A stretch of DNA of 64,000 bases from positions 62,001 through 126,000 of the forward strand of contig CP092079.1 of assembly GCA_022226955.1 (NCBI GenBank), read 5' to 3'. Positions 44,861-54,412 of the stretch are shown here, one piece after another. Each line of letters starts with the position of its first letter. Within the stretch, counting starts at the first letter, position 1. The translations under genes were made by a program, and so were the position numbers. Source of the DNA: Nitrospira sp. (lineage in GTDB: Bacteria > Nitrospirota > Nitrospiria > Nitrospirales > Nitrospiraceae). Below the pieces are notes generated by a model that ran no database searches, was not told where the DNA came from, and saw nothing but the letters and a program-made list of their open reading frames with translations.

Positions 44861-47800
44861 ATGAAGCCATTCCTACAACCGCAAGATGAATACCGCCGCC
44901 TGGACGCGTTACTGCGCTACGGCATTCTGGACTCCGACGCCGAGCCGGCCTTCGACGATCTCTGCCACCTGGCGGCACAGATCGTCGGAGCGCCCATGGC
45001 CTACATCGGCTTCATGGATCGAACCCGCCTCTGGTTCAAAGCCCGCATCGGAATTCCCTCCACCGAACTGCCACGAGCGCGCGCGCTCTGCGCCCATGCC
45101 ATCGAACAATTGCATCCTATCGTGCTTCCCAATACCTTGGCCGATCTTCGATTTGCGAATCACCCGCTCGTCACAGAAGAGCCGTTCATTCGCTTCTATA
45201 CAGGCATTCCACTCCTCACGGCCGACGGGCATGCGATCGGCACCCTCTGCGTGCTCGACTGCCATCCCCGCCATGTCAGCCCAAAGCAGGAACAAGCCCT
45301 CACGGCCTTAGCCCGGCAAGTCATGAGCTTGCTGGATCTCCGACAGCGCACAAAGCAACTCGCCCAAAGCGCACAGGCTCACCGGCAAACCGAAGCGATG
45401 CATGAGCGGCTGCTGCTGGCCTTGGGACATAGCACCGAGGGCGTCGCCCTCCTGACCAAGGACGGCCGCTATACATTCGTCAACGACGCTTTTGCCGCCA
45501 TGCATGGCTTCCGTCCCATCGACCTCATCGGGCAGTCATGGACCATGCTCTATCCGCCCGAATGGATCGCCAAGCTCGAAGACATTTTTTTCCCGCTCCT
45601 GCGCCAGCACGGCGCCTGGAGAGGAGACCTGATCGGTCGCGCCAAATCCGGCAAGTCCATCTGGGTCGAAGCCGCCTTGAAGACGCTCCCGGAACGGCAC
45701 CATGAATCGCAATGGCTGATCTGGACCTGCAGCAACATCACCGGGCAAAAACAAGCGCTGGAGGAAATCGCCGATACCCGGGCGCGCCTGCAAACCGTCC
45801 TCGATTCGGCCACGGAAATCGGCATTATCGCGACCGACCCGCAAGGCATCCTCACCCTCTTTAACTTTGGCGCCGAGCGGCTGCTGGGTTACCAGGCCGA
45901 TGAAGTGATCGGCCTGCGCGCCCTCGACTCGTTCCACCTCTCGGCGGAAATAGCCCTGCGTGGGCAGCAGTTGTCCGAACGATTCGGACGCCCGCTAACC
46001 GGTGTCGATGTCTTGGTTGAAGCCGCCCGCATGGGAGGCTACGAAGAACGGGAATGGACCTATCTTCGCAAAGACGGCGACCGTATCACCGTTAATCTGG
46101 TCGTCACCGCCGCGCGCGGGCCGAACGGCACGCTGACGGGATTCCTTGGGATTGCGAAAGACATCACCGCCTTGAAACAGGCGACGCTCCAAGCCGAAGC
46201 CCAGCAAGAATTACTCTCCGCGATCTCCGATGTGCAGAAAGCCTGCATCTCAGACCTCCGGGCCGACGAGATGTTTGCCAAGCTGCTCGCCCGGTTGCAA
46301 ATCCTCACACGGAGCCCATCCGGCATTGTTGGAGAAGCGGAGTTCCCCGACGATGCGCCCCCCTCGCTTCGCATCCATGCCCACACGATTGCCACTGCGC
46401 CAGGCGTCGCGCCCGACCGGCAAGACAAAACGCTTCAACGATATTTGAACCGGATCTTTACCACCGGACAACCCGTGCTGATCAGCGATTCCAGCCATTC
46501 ATCGTTCCGGGCATTCCTCGGCCTCCCGCTGCTGGACGGCGACAAAGTGATCGGCGCCGTGGCCGTAGCCGGGCGGCCGGAAGGCTATCACGCATCGCTG
46601 ATCGACTATCTGAATCCGTTTCTCCAAACCTGCGGCCAAATTCTGCGGGCCTACCGGAATACGATGCAGCGGCAAACCGCCGAACGCGCGCTGACCCGCC
46701 ATACCGCCTGGCTGCGGGCCATTCTGGACCATGCCGCCGACGGCATCATCACCATCGACGAATGCGGCACCGTTACCTCGTTCAATCCAGCGGCAGAACG
46801 CATCTTCGACTACGCCGCCTCGGATATGATCCAGACTAACATCTCCCGTCTCATGCCGGAGCCGCACCAATCGGCCCATGACAGCTATCTCCAGCGCTAT
46901 CGCCAAACGGGCCACGCTAATATCATCGGCAAAGAACTGGAAGTTGCCGGCGTCAGAAAAGACGGCACCGTGTTTCCGCTCGAACTCGCCGTCAGCGAAA
47001 TCCGGCTCGCCGACAGCCGGTTCTTTACCGGATTCGTCCGCGATATCACCGCGCGCAAGAAATCGGAAGAGGCCATACGGGTCGCCGCTGAACATCTCGA
47101 ATTGCAAAACCGCGAACTCGCGCAGGCACGCGATCAGGCCCTGGCCGCGACCCAGGCCAAGAGCGCCTTCCTCGCCACCATGAGCCACGAAATCCGCACA
47201 CCCATGAACGCGATCCTCGGAATGGCCGAGCTGCTGCTGGACACCGCGCTCACCGACGAACAACGGGACTACGTCACCCGGTTCAGCCGGGCCGCGAACG
47301 CCCTCCTCGCGCTCATCAACGATATTCTCGACCTCTCGAAAATCGAATCCGGCCACATGGAGCTGGAACAGGTGCCGTTCGACCTGCGGGAGCTCGTCGA
47401 ATCGACCGGCGAGCTCATGGCCATGCGCGCCCAAACCAAGCAGCTGGAGCTCATCGTCGACGTCGCCCCGGATGTCCCTCAGACCGTGCAGGGCGATCCC
47501 ACGCGCCTCCGGCAAATCCTCATCAATCTCCTCGGCAATGCCATTAAATTCACCGAGCGCGGGGACATCATCCTGCGGGTGCAGCGGCACGAGGGTTCCC
47601 TAGATGACCTGCTGCATTTCAGCGTGACGGACAGCGGCATCGGCATTCCCGAAGACAAACTGACGACCATTTTCGAAAATTTCACGCAAGTGGATTCCTC
47701 GACCACCAGGAAGTACGGCGGCACCGGGCTCGGGCTCAGCATCTCCCGGCGCCTCGCCGAATTGATGGGCGGACGGATCTGGGCGGAAAGCACCCTCGGC

Positions 47801-48742
47801 GCAGGCTGCACCATGCATGTCGCCACGCGGCTGCCGCAAGCACTGCTCGCTCCCGCCGGCGAGGCAGCACCGGCCCTGACCGGTGCGCACATTCTCGTCG
47901 TCGACGACAACGACACCAACCGCCTTGTCTGCCGCAATATTCTCGCTCGGACAGGCGCACGGATCGGCGAAGCCGACAGTGGCCCCGCCGCATTGGCGGC
48001 AATGCGGCAGGCGCAGACCGACGGCACCCCCTTTCAACTCGTCATCCTCGATTGCCGCATGCCGGAGATGGACGGGTTCTCCGTCGCCGAAGCGATGCGC
48101 GCATCCCCGGAATTGTCCAAGACGCCTATCGTCATGCTGACATCCGATGTGGGCCGAGGCAATGCGGCAACCGCGCAGGCCTTGGGCATTCACCGGCATC
48201 TCAGCAAGCCCATTCGAGGCAGCGCGCTGCTCAGCGCTGTCCACAAAGCCCTGACCGAACCACTGCCGCCTCGCTCCGCCCAGACCCCGGCGCCCGCTCC
48301 GCCCGCCCTACCCCTTGAAACAACGCGCGCCCAGGTCTGGCCGTCTACCACAGGACGAATTCTCCTCGCCGAAGACCTCGAAGACAACCGGGACGTCATC
48401 GTGCTCTTCTTAAAATCCACCACCTATGCGGTCGACATGGCGGAAAACGGGGCCGTCGCCCTGGAGAAATTCAAAGCGGGCGCCTACGATCTCGTCCTCA
48501 TGGACATGCAAATGCCCGTCATGGATGGGTATGAGGCCACCGGCCTGATTCGAGCCTGGGAAAAAGAGCAGGCGCGCGCCCCCACCCCGATTCTAGCGCT
48601 CACCGCCAATGCCTTTGCTGAAGAGCGTGAGAAAAGTTTGGCGGCGGGCTGTACCGCGCATCTCACAAAACCGATCAAGAAGAAGACACTGCTGGCGGCG
48701 CTCGCGGACTATGTCCGCCGCCCGCTGAACAACGCCGCCTAG
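44861..48742 (+). CDS. Large hybrid histidine kinase (GAF-PAS-PAS-GAF-PAS-HisKA-HATPase-REC-REC)
   Basis: About 1293 residues, with no membrane segment. In order: GAF (about 10-165), two PAS domains (about 185-450), a second GAF-like region (about 455-610), a third PAS (about 630-740), HisKA with His776 in [10 protein letters not shown], and HATPase_c (NAIKFT, SDSGIGI-like, [12 protein letters not shown]). Two receivers follow, REC1 [12 protein letters not shown] and REC2 [13 protein letters not shown], both with intact Asp, Lys and Thr/Ser sites. An ATG at 44861 is preferred over TTG 44837. It starts a cluster of phosphorelay genes. Confidence 0.92.
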   Translation: MKPFLQPQDEYRRLDALLRYGILDSDAEPAFDDLCHLAAQIVGAPMAYIGFMDRTRLWFKARIGIPSTELPRARALCAHAIEQLHPIVLPNTLADLRFANHPLVTEEPFIRFYTGIPLLTADGHAIGTLCVLDCHPRHVSPKQEQALTALARQVMSLLDLRQRTKQLAQSAQAHRQTEAMHERLLLALGHSTEGVALLTKDGRYTFVNDAFAAMHGFRPIDLIGQSWTMLYPPEWIAKLEDIFFPLLRQHGAWRGDLIGRAKSGKSIWVEAALKTLPERHHESQWLIWTCSNITGQKQALEEIADTRARLQTVLDSATEIGIIATDPQGILTLFNFGAERLLGYQADEVIGLRALDSFHLSAEIALRGQQLSERFGRPLTGVDVLVEAARMGGYEEREWTYLRKDGDRITVNLVVTAARGPNGTLTGFLGIAKDITALKQATLQAEAQQELLSAISDVQKACISDLRADEMFAKLLARLQILTRSPSGIVGEAEFPDDAPPSLRIHAHTIATAPGVAPDRQDKTLQRYLNRIFTTGQPVLISDSSHSSFRAFLGLPLLDGDKVIGAVAVAGRPEGYHASLIDYLNPFLQTCGQILRAYRNTMQRQTAERALTRHTAWLRAILDHAADGIITIDECGTVTSFNPAAERIFDYAASDMIQTNISRLMPEPHQSAHDSYLQRYRQTGHANIIGKELEVAGVRKDGTVFPLELAVSEIRLADSRFFTGFVRDITARKKSEEAIRVAAEHLELQNRELAQARDQALAATQAKSAFLATMSHEIRTPMNAILGMAELLLDTALTDEQRDYVTRFSRAANALLALINDILDLSKIESGHMELEQVPFDLRELVESTGELMAMRAQTKQLELIVDVAPDVPQTVQGDPTRLRQILINLLGNAIKFTERGDIILRVQRHEGSLDDLLHFSVTDSGIGIPEDKLTTIFENFTQVDSSTTRKYGGTGLGLSISRRLAELMGGRIWAESTLGAGCTMHVATRLPQALLAPAGEAAPALTGAHILVVDDNDTNRLVCRNILARTGARIGEADSGPAALAAMRQAQTDGTPFQLVILDCRMPEMDGFSVAEAMRASPELSKTPIVMLTSDVGRGNAATAQALGIHRHLSKPIRGSALLSAVHKALTEPLPPRSAQTPAPAPPALPLETTRAQVWPSTTGRILLAEDLEDNRDVIVLFLKSTTYAVDMAENGAVALEKFKAGAYDLVLMDMQMPVMDGYEATGLIRAWEKEQARAPTPILALTANAFAEEREKSLAAGCTAHLTKPIKKKTLLAALADYVRRPLNNAA

Positions 48743-48752
48743 AGGGGAGCCG

Positions 48753-51700
48753 ATGCGAAAACTGAATCGTCAACCGTCCCAGGCCAGCAAAGAATACTTG
48801 CTGCTGCTCCTGTTGTTTCCGCTCGCCCTCGTGGTCTGGATAGCCGTGACCAAGATCGAGGACGGAGAACGGGCCGATCTTTCCAGCCATCTGCGGACGG
48901 TTCTAGAAACGACGCAACGAGGGCTGCAGATTTGGGCGGCCGCCCACAAGGATCAGCTCAACGCCTTGGCCGAATCCCACGAACTTCGCACCGCTGTCGC
49001 CGCTCAGCTCCGCGTGCAGCGCACGCCCCAAGCGCTCCGCCGCAGCGCGGCGCTGCAGAACATTCGGATGATCCTGACCCCGCTCACGCGCAAGATGAAA
49101 AACACGATTGGCTTTTCCATCCTCTCGCCCGACGGCATTCAGATCGCCGCCATCGTCAATACCGCCTTGGGGCAATACGACACCGTCGGGTTTCACGACC
49201 CCGAGGTGATCGCCAAAGCCTTGGACGGATCGACGACGATCGGCCTCCCATTCCTGGCGTTCGCCGAGATCAATCTGGACGACGGCGGCACCGTCGCGAC
49301 AGATAACCCGCTCATGGCGTCGGCCGCGCCCATTCGCGGCGAGGATGGATCGATCATCGCCATTCTCGTATTTTTCGTGAACCCCTTGGAGGATTTCACG
49401 AAAATCATCCAGCTCGGCCGGCTGGGAGCGACCGGAGAAACCTATGCCTTAGACCGCTCCGGCCGCCTAATTACCGAAAGCCGCTTCGACGCCCACTTGC
49501 GAACGATCGGCCTCATTCCCGACACCTCCGCCAATAGCAGAGGCATCCTCTCCGTCGAACTCCGCGACCCGGGCGTGAATCTGCTGACGGAGCCTCAACC
49601 GGCCACGCCGCGCACCCAGCAGCCGCTCACCCACATGGCGCACGAAGCCGTGCAAGGCCATGCCGGCAGCACCCTTGAAGGACATCGCGATTACCGGGGA
49701 GTGCCCGTGGTGGGAGCCTGGCTCTGGGATCGAGAGCTTGGCATCGGGTTGATCACAAAAATCGATGCCGAGGAGGCGTACCGCCGCCTCAACCTGACCC
49801 GCAGCACGATTGTGATCATGATGAGCATTGTGGGGCTCACCGCCCTCGTCATGACCGTCTTGCTCGTCAAACACGCCCGGGCACTGACCGTCAGCCTTGA
49901 GCGGCAACGCACCGTACAGATGTCCTTGCGCCACAGTGAAGCGCGGACGAAGCTCATCATCGACAACGCGCTGGATGCCGTCATCGAAATCAACCCGGCG
50001 GGCCTGATCCGCGAGTGGAATCGGCAGGCCGAGACAATGTTTGGGTGGACCCGGTCGGATGTGCTGGGGAAAAACTTGACGGACTGCATTATTCCCGCGC
50101 GATTCCAAGACGCGCACCGAAGCGGAGTACAGCGCCTCGCCAACACGGGAGCGGATCCCTCGCTCAACAAACGCATCGAAGTGTACGCCCAGCGGATGGA
50201 CGGGCAAGAGGTGCCTGTAGAGCTGACCGTTACCCACCACGCGCTCGGCGACGACATCTTTTTCACCGCTTTTTTAAGAGACCTCACGGAGTCGAAGCTC
50301 GCGCAAGAAGCGCTCGCCAACGTGATGCAGGAGCTCGCGCAGCGCAACGCGGAGCTGTTGAACGCGCGCGATCAAGCGCTGGCGGCCACGCAGGCCAAGA
50401 GCGAGTTTCTCGCGACCATGAGCCATGAAATCCGCACCCCCATGAACGCCATCGTCGGGATGGCGGAAGTGTTGAGCGAGACGACGCTGACCGCCGCGCA
50501 GATCGACTACGTGTACCGGCTCCGCCGCGCGGCCAATACGCTGCTGGAGCTCATCAACGGCATTCTCGATCTCTCCAAAATCGAAGCGGGCCATGTGACA
50601 CTCGAAACCATCGGGTTCGACTTGAGCGAACTCGTGGAAAGCACCGCGGAACTGATCGTTGTGCGCGCCCAAGGCAAGGACCTCGATGTGCTCGCCCATA
50701 TCGACCCTGCCCTGCCCGGCTACGTCAGCGGCGACCCCACGCGCCTGCGGCAGATTCTGATGAACTTACTCAGCAACGCCATCAAATTCACGGATCGCGG
50801 ACATGTGCTCGTCCGAGTGGAGCCTGCCCATGGCCACGAGGCTGAGCATGGCATTCATCTGGCCGTCTCCGACACCGGCATTGGAATTCCGCAAGATAAA
50901 TTCAGCGTCATTTTCGACAATTTCACGCAAGTCGACTCCAGCACCACGCGCAAGTACGGCGGCACGGGGCTCGGACTCGGGATCAGCAAACGCCTGGCGG
51001 AGCTCATGGGCGGGCGCATTTGGGTCGAGAGCACAGAAGGCGTCGGCAGCACCTTTCATGTGCTGCTCCATCTCCCTGCCGCGGCCAATCCGGCGCAGCC
51101 TCCTGTTCCCAGCGTCGCGGGACAGCGGCTGCTCCTCGCCGGCAATGACCTGAACCGGCACATCGTCCGGGAGATCATCGCCCGCGCCGGAGGCGCCTGT
51201 ACCGAAGCGGCCGATGCGGTCGACGCGCACACCTTGCTGCGCCAGCCGCCCGAATCCCGCCCGTTCGACCTGTTGATTCTGGACAACCGCATGCCCGGCC
51301 TCGACAACGATTGGCTGCGGCGCATCGAATCGGCGGCCGCGGCGCAGAGCCTCCCGATTCTTCGACTGACGTCCGATCCACAGCGCCGCAACACGACCAA
51401 GAAACCGGCCGGTAATCTCACGCACTACATCGCGAAACCGATTCGCCGCCTGGCGCTGCTCGAAGCTATTCATACAGCCCTAGATCTCAAGACGCCCGAA
51501 CAGCCGCGCCGGCCGGCGCAGCCGCCTGCCCCCAGCGCCGTGCCATCGTCGCCAACCGTACGCACCCGCATTCTTCTGGTCGAAGATTTGGAAGATAACC
51601 GGGCGATCGTTGACCTGTTTCTCAAACACAGTCCCGTCGACCTAGACATGGCGGAACACGGATTGGAAGCCGTCGAGAAGGTCAAGATCCACTCCTACGA

Positions 51701-51956
51701 CCTGGTGCTCATGGACATTCAAATGCCGGTCATGGGCGGCTACGAGGCGACGCAGGCGATCAGAAGCTGGGAGCGCGCCCAGCGTCGCGCCCCCATCCCG
51801 ATTGTGGCGCTCACGGCCAATGCGTTTCGGGAGGAAATCGACAAGAGCCTGACCTCCGGCTGCACGGCGCACCTGACCAAGCCCATCACCAAGAAAGTCT
51901 TGCTCGACGCCATTCATCGCTACACCCAGGACGCCGGGCGGCAGGAGGCCGCATAA
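48753..51956 (+). CDS. Membrane hybrid histidine kinase (Cache-PAS-HisKA-HATPase-REC-REC)
   Basis: A 1067-residue kinase. N-terminal TM (about 17-33), a periplasmic Cache-like sensor (about 35-350) and a second TM (about 353-372). PAS follows (about 395-520), then HisKA with His558 in [10 protein letters not shown], HATPase_c, and two receivers. REC1 keeps LILDNRMP but its acidic pair is lost (LLLAGNDLNR), so phosphorylation may be impaired. REC2 is intact (VEDLEDNR, LVLMDIQMPVMGG). The ribosome site GGGGAG lies just before ATG 48753, ten bases after the previous gene's stop. Confidence 0.92.
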   Translation: MRKLNRQPSQASKEYLLLLLLFPLALVVWIAVTKIEDGERADLSSHLRTVLETTQRGLQIWAAAHKDQLNALAESHELRTAVAAQLRVQRTPQALRRSAALQNIRMILTPLTRKMKNTIGFSILSPDGIQIAAIVNTALGQYDTVGFHDPEVIAKALDGSTTIGLPFLAFAEINLDDGGTVATDNPLMASAAPIRGEDGSIIAILVFFVNPLEDFTKIIQLGRLGATGETYALDRSGRLITESRFDAHLRTIGLIPDTSANSRGILSVELRDPGVNLLTEPQPATPRTQQPLTHMAHEAVQGHAGSTLEGHRDYRGVPVVGAWLWDRELGIGLITKIDAEEAYRRLNLTRSTIVIMMSIVGLTALVMTVLLVKHARALTVSLERQRTVQMSLRHSEARTKLIIDNALDAVIEINPAGLIREWNRQAETMFGWTRSDVLGKNLTDCIIPARFQDAHRSGVQRLANTGADPSLNKRIEVYAQRMDGQEVPVELTVTHHALGDDIFFTAFLRDLTESKLAQEALANVMQELAQRNAELLNARDQALAATQAKSEFLATMSHEIRTPMNAIVGMAEVLSETTLTAAQIDYVYRLRRAANTLLELINGILDLSKIEAGHVTLETIGFDLSELVESTAELIVVRAQGKDLDVLAHIDPALPGYVSGDPTRLRQILMNLLSNAIKFTDRGHVLVRVEPAHGHEAEHGIHLAVSDTGIGIPQDKFSVIFDNFTQVDSSTTRKYGGTGLGLGISKRLAELMGGRIWVESTEGVGSTFHVLLHLPAAANPAQPPVPSVAGQRLLLAGNDLNRHIVREIIARAGGACTEAADAVDAHTLLRQPPESRPFDLLILDNRMPGLDNDWLRRIESAAAAQSLPILRLTSDPQRRNTTKKPAGNLTHYIAKPIRRLALLEAIHTALDLKTPEQPRRPAQPPAPSAVPSSPTVRTRILLVEDLEDNRAIVDLFLKHSPVDLDMAEHGLEAVEKVKIHSYDLVLMDIQMPVMGGYEATQAIRSWERAQRRAPIPIVALTANAFREEIDKSLTSGCTAHLTKPITKKVLLDAIHRYTQDAGRQEAA

Positions 51957-52015
51957 CTCGATGAACCGTATTCAGTCGGCGTCGATAACGATTCGACCGC
52001 CAGGAGGGACCGATC

Positions 52016-52471
52016 ATGACACACACCATTTTATGCGTCGAAGATGAGCCCGATACGGGCAGCCTGATCCAAACGATCCTCGAACGCGAGGGCTACAAAG
52101 TCGTGCGGGCGGTCGACGGGCGGCAAGCCATCTGCCTGATCGAAACGATTCTTCCGCCCGCCTTGATCCTACTGGACATTGTGGTGCCCTATGTCAATGG
52201 ATTCGAGCTGCTCGCCGGCTTGCGCCGAAACCCAGACTGGAAACACATTCCCATCGTCATGCTCAGCGCCGATTCCTACGGGCCAGATATTCAGCGGGCA
52301 TTGAACGAAGGCGCCACGGCATATGTCATCAAGCAGCAGGGCTTCCATGAACTGGTCCAGCGCGTGAAGGACATCCTGGAGCCGGTGCCGGCAAATGCCC
52401 CGGCGGCGACGAAACCGCGACGAGCCAGTCCATCCGCGTCCAGCCGGAGCAGAAAAAAGAGGGCCGCCTGA
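52016..52471 (+). CDS. Single-domain response regulator
   Basis: A 151-residue receiver (CheY-like) with intact acidic pair (CVEDEPD), phospho-acceptor Asp in LILLDIVVP, Ser/Thr in VMLSADSYG and Lys in YVIKQ. A basic Pro/Ala/Arg-rich tail of about 30 residues (SPSASSRSRKKRAA) has no known output domain. AGGAGGG precedes ATG 52016. It is probably part of the phosphorelay, acting through protein contacts. Confidence 0.9.
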   Translation: MTHTILCVEDEPDTGSLIQTILEREGYKVVRAVDGRQAICLIETILPPALILLDIVVPYVNGFELLAGLRRNPDWKHIPIVMLSADSYGPDIQRALNEGATAYVIKQQGFHELVQRVKDILEPVPANAPAATKPRRASPSASSRSRKKRAA

Positions 52472-52505
52472 GCGAACGATGTCGCTTGTAACCGGAGAGC
52501 ACACC

Positions 52506-52841
52506 ATGAATCACACATCTCCCGACCAGTCCGCCGGTGCTTCGCAGGCGTTGATCGTGCATATCGAATCGGATTTCGAGCCACTGCTTCCGAAATTCAT
52601 GACCAACCGAAAAAAGGAAGTCGTTGCCATGCGCGACGCCCTCGCGCAGCAAGATTTTGAGACGATTCGCAAGATCGCCCACGGCATGAAAGGCGCCGGC
52701 GGCAGCTACGGATTCGACTGCATTACGACAATGGCGGCAACGATGGAACAGGCGGCCAAATCCGGAGCGGCCGATCCGATCCGGATCGAGCTGGATGCGC
52801 TCGCGACCTATCTCGAACAGGTCCAGGTCGTCTTCGACTGA
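52506..52841 (+). CDS. Hpt-domain phosphotransfer protein
   Basis: A 111-residue Hpt protein. The phosphorylatable His is in RKIAHGMKGAGGSYGF (His59), in the standard HxxKG context. GGAG lies before ATG 52506. A stand-alone Hpt shuttles phosphate between receiver domains, fitting the two hybrid kinases and two single receivers nearby. Confidence 0.9.
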   Translation: MNHTSPDQSAGASQALIVHIESDFEPLLPKFMTNRKKEVVAMRDALAQQDFETIRKIAHGMKGAGGSYGFDCITTMAATMEQAAKSGAADPIRIELDALATYLEQVQVVFD

Positions 52842-52877
52842 CACACAATCGATGGCAACACGAGAACAGGAGGTCTC

Positions 52878-53276
52878 ATGAATACGGCACCGCACCCGGA
52901 CAAACCCACGCTGCTGATGGCGGAAGACGAAGAAGATACCGCCAGTCTGCTGAAGTTCTTGCTGGAACGCGCCGGGTACCGCATCGTCCATGCGCCCGAC
53001 GGCCTCCAGGCGCAGCAGTTGATCGATACGATGGCGCCGCCCAGCCTCGTGTTGCTCGACATCATGCTGCCGCACATGAGCGGCCTGCAGTTACTCCCGT
53101 ATATTCGGAGCAAACCAGAGTGGCAGCAGGTTCCGATCATCATGCTCACCGCGGATTCGAGCGAGCACGACATTCAACGGGCGCTGGCCGCGGGCGCAAA
53201 CGACTACATGGTGAAACCCTTCAACCCACGGGAACTCACCGCGCGGCTGAACCGCTTCCTCAAGGTCGCGGCCTAG
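52878..53276 (+). CDS. Single-domain response regulator
   Basis: A 132-residue CheY-like receiver: MAEDEED acidic cluster, Asp in LVLLDIMLPHMSG, Thr in IMLTADSS and Lys in YMVKPF. AGGAGG precedes ATG 52878. It closes the phosphorelay cluster and is followed 13 bases later by the membrane HEAT-repeat gene, so the two may be co-transcribed. Confidence 0.92.
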   Translation: MNTAPHPDKPTLLMAEDEEDTASLLKFLLERAGYRIVHAPDGLQAQQLIDTMAPPSLVLLDIMLPHMSGLQLLPYIRSKPEWQQVPIIMLTADSSEHDIQRALAAGANDYMVKPFNPRELTARLNRFLKVAA

Positions 53277-53289
53277 CGGGGGGGCGCAG

Positions 53290-54399
53290 GTGACGGGCGT
53301 GGTTGACCAGACGCTCTCTCAGTCGATTGTCGGCGCTGGATGGCTGGCCACCTTCGCCATTCATGGCCTGATTCTCTTCCTGCTTGGATGGACGCTCGTG
53401 ATCCGCCGGCTCCGCGCCTCAACCGACCGGCGGCGCCAACAGATGATGACCGTCTGGCGCCCGATCCTGGCCCAAAGCTTAATCGAAGCGCCGGACATTC
53501 TGCCGCCGATCCACCCGCGCGACCGGGTGCTGTTTCTCTATGTCTGGAATCATCTGCAAGAATCCATCAAAGGCGAATCGTCGGACGAGCTCTGCGCGAT
53601 CTTGCGGCGGACCGGCATGGACCATGTCGTACGCCACTACTTAGCCAAAGGGACGTTGCGGCAGCAACTTCTGGCCATCGTCACGCTCGGCCACTTGAAA
53701 GATTCCTCGATCTGGCCGCGCCTCGTCGAGCTCGCGCAGGATGCGAATGCGTTTCGCTCGTTCGAGGCCGCCCGCGCCCTGGTGCGCATCGATGCCACGA
53801 AGGCCATTCCCGAGTTGGTCCCCTTACTGTCCCAACGCGCCGATTGGTCTCCGCTCAAAGTGCTGACCATCTTACAACGCGCGGGGAACGAGCTCGTCGC
53901 CCGCGCACTCGGGGAAGCCGCGGTACAAGCAGAACCGCTCATTGCCGCCCGGTTGCTCCGCTTCCTCGCCTCGACCAGGAATCATCGCGCCTTGCCGCTG
54001 ATCCGCCCCCTGCTGGCCCGGCGCCCCCTGCACGAAAACGTGCTGGCCGGGTGCCTCTCGCTACTGGGGCAATGCTCCGATCCGCAGGATCTCTCCACCG
54101 TGCGGCAGTACCTCACTCACCCCATGTGGTTTATTCGAGTCCAGGCGGCGGCCGCGCTTGGAAAGATGGGCGTCAAGGAGGATGAAGGCGCCTTGATCGG
54201 ACTGTTGAGCGACTCCCACTGGTGGGTGCGCTATCGAGCCGCGGAAGCGCTCTCGCTGTTGCCATCGATGACGGACGACAAACTCTCGATCCTCGTGCAA
54301 ACACTGCCGACAACCGAAGCGCGGAAAGTGCTCACACCCTTTGTCGCGAAACGGTTCGAGGAATCCCTACCACACACGCCCGGCTTGTCCGCGGCCTGA
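53290..54399 (+). CDS. Membrane-anchored HEAT-repeat protein
   Basis: A 369-residue protein starting at GTG 53290. One N-terminal membrane helix (about 18-40, FAIHGLILFLLGWTLVI) is followed by HEAT/PBS-like helical repeats (AIVTLGHLKDSSIWPRLVELA, FEAARALVRIDATKAIPELV, IRVQAAAALGKMGVKEDEGALIGLL, VRYRAAEALSLLPS). HEAT scaffolds mediate protein contacts. It sits between the phosphorelay and the exopolysaccharide genes, convergent with the latter. Function unknown; a scaffold linking signalling to export is inference. Confidence 0.75.
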   Translation: MTGVVDQTLSQSIVGAGWLATFAIHGLILFLLGWTLVIRRLRASTDRRRQQMMTVWRPILAQSLIEAPDILPPIHPRDRVLFLYVWNHLQESIKGESSDELCAILRRTGMDHVVRHYLAKGTLRQQLLAIVTLGHLKDSSIWPRLVELAQDANAFRSFEAARALVRIDATKAIPELVPLLSQRADWSPLKVLTILQRAGNELVARALGEAAVQAEPLIAARLLRFLASTRNHRALPLIRPLLARRPLHENVLAGCLSLLGQCSDPQDLSTVRQYLTHPMWFIRVQAAAALGKMGVKEDEGALIGLLSDSHWWVRYRAAEALSLLPSMTDDKLSILVQTLPTTEARKVLTPFVAKRFEESLPHTPGLSAA

Positions 54400-54412
54400 C
54401 CGCGCAGACTTG

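Noticed and set aside
46499-47590. Minus-strand frame of about 360 codons inside the first large kinase
   Set aside because: It is antisense to the PAS/HisKA region and has no family motif.
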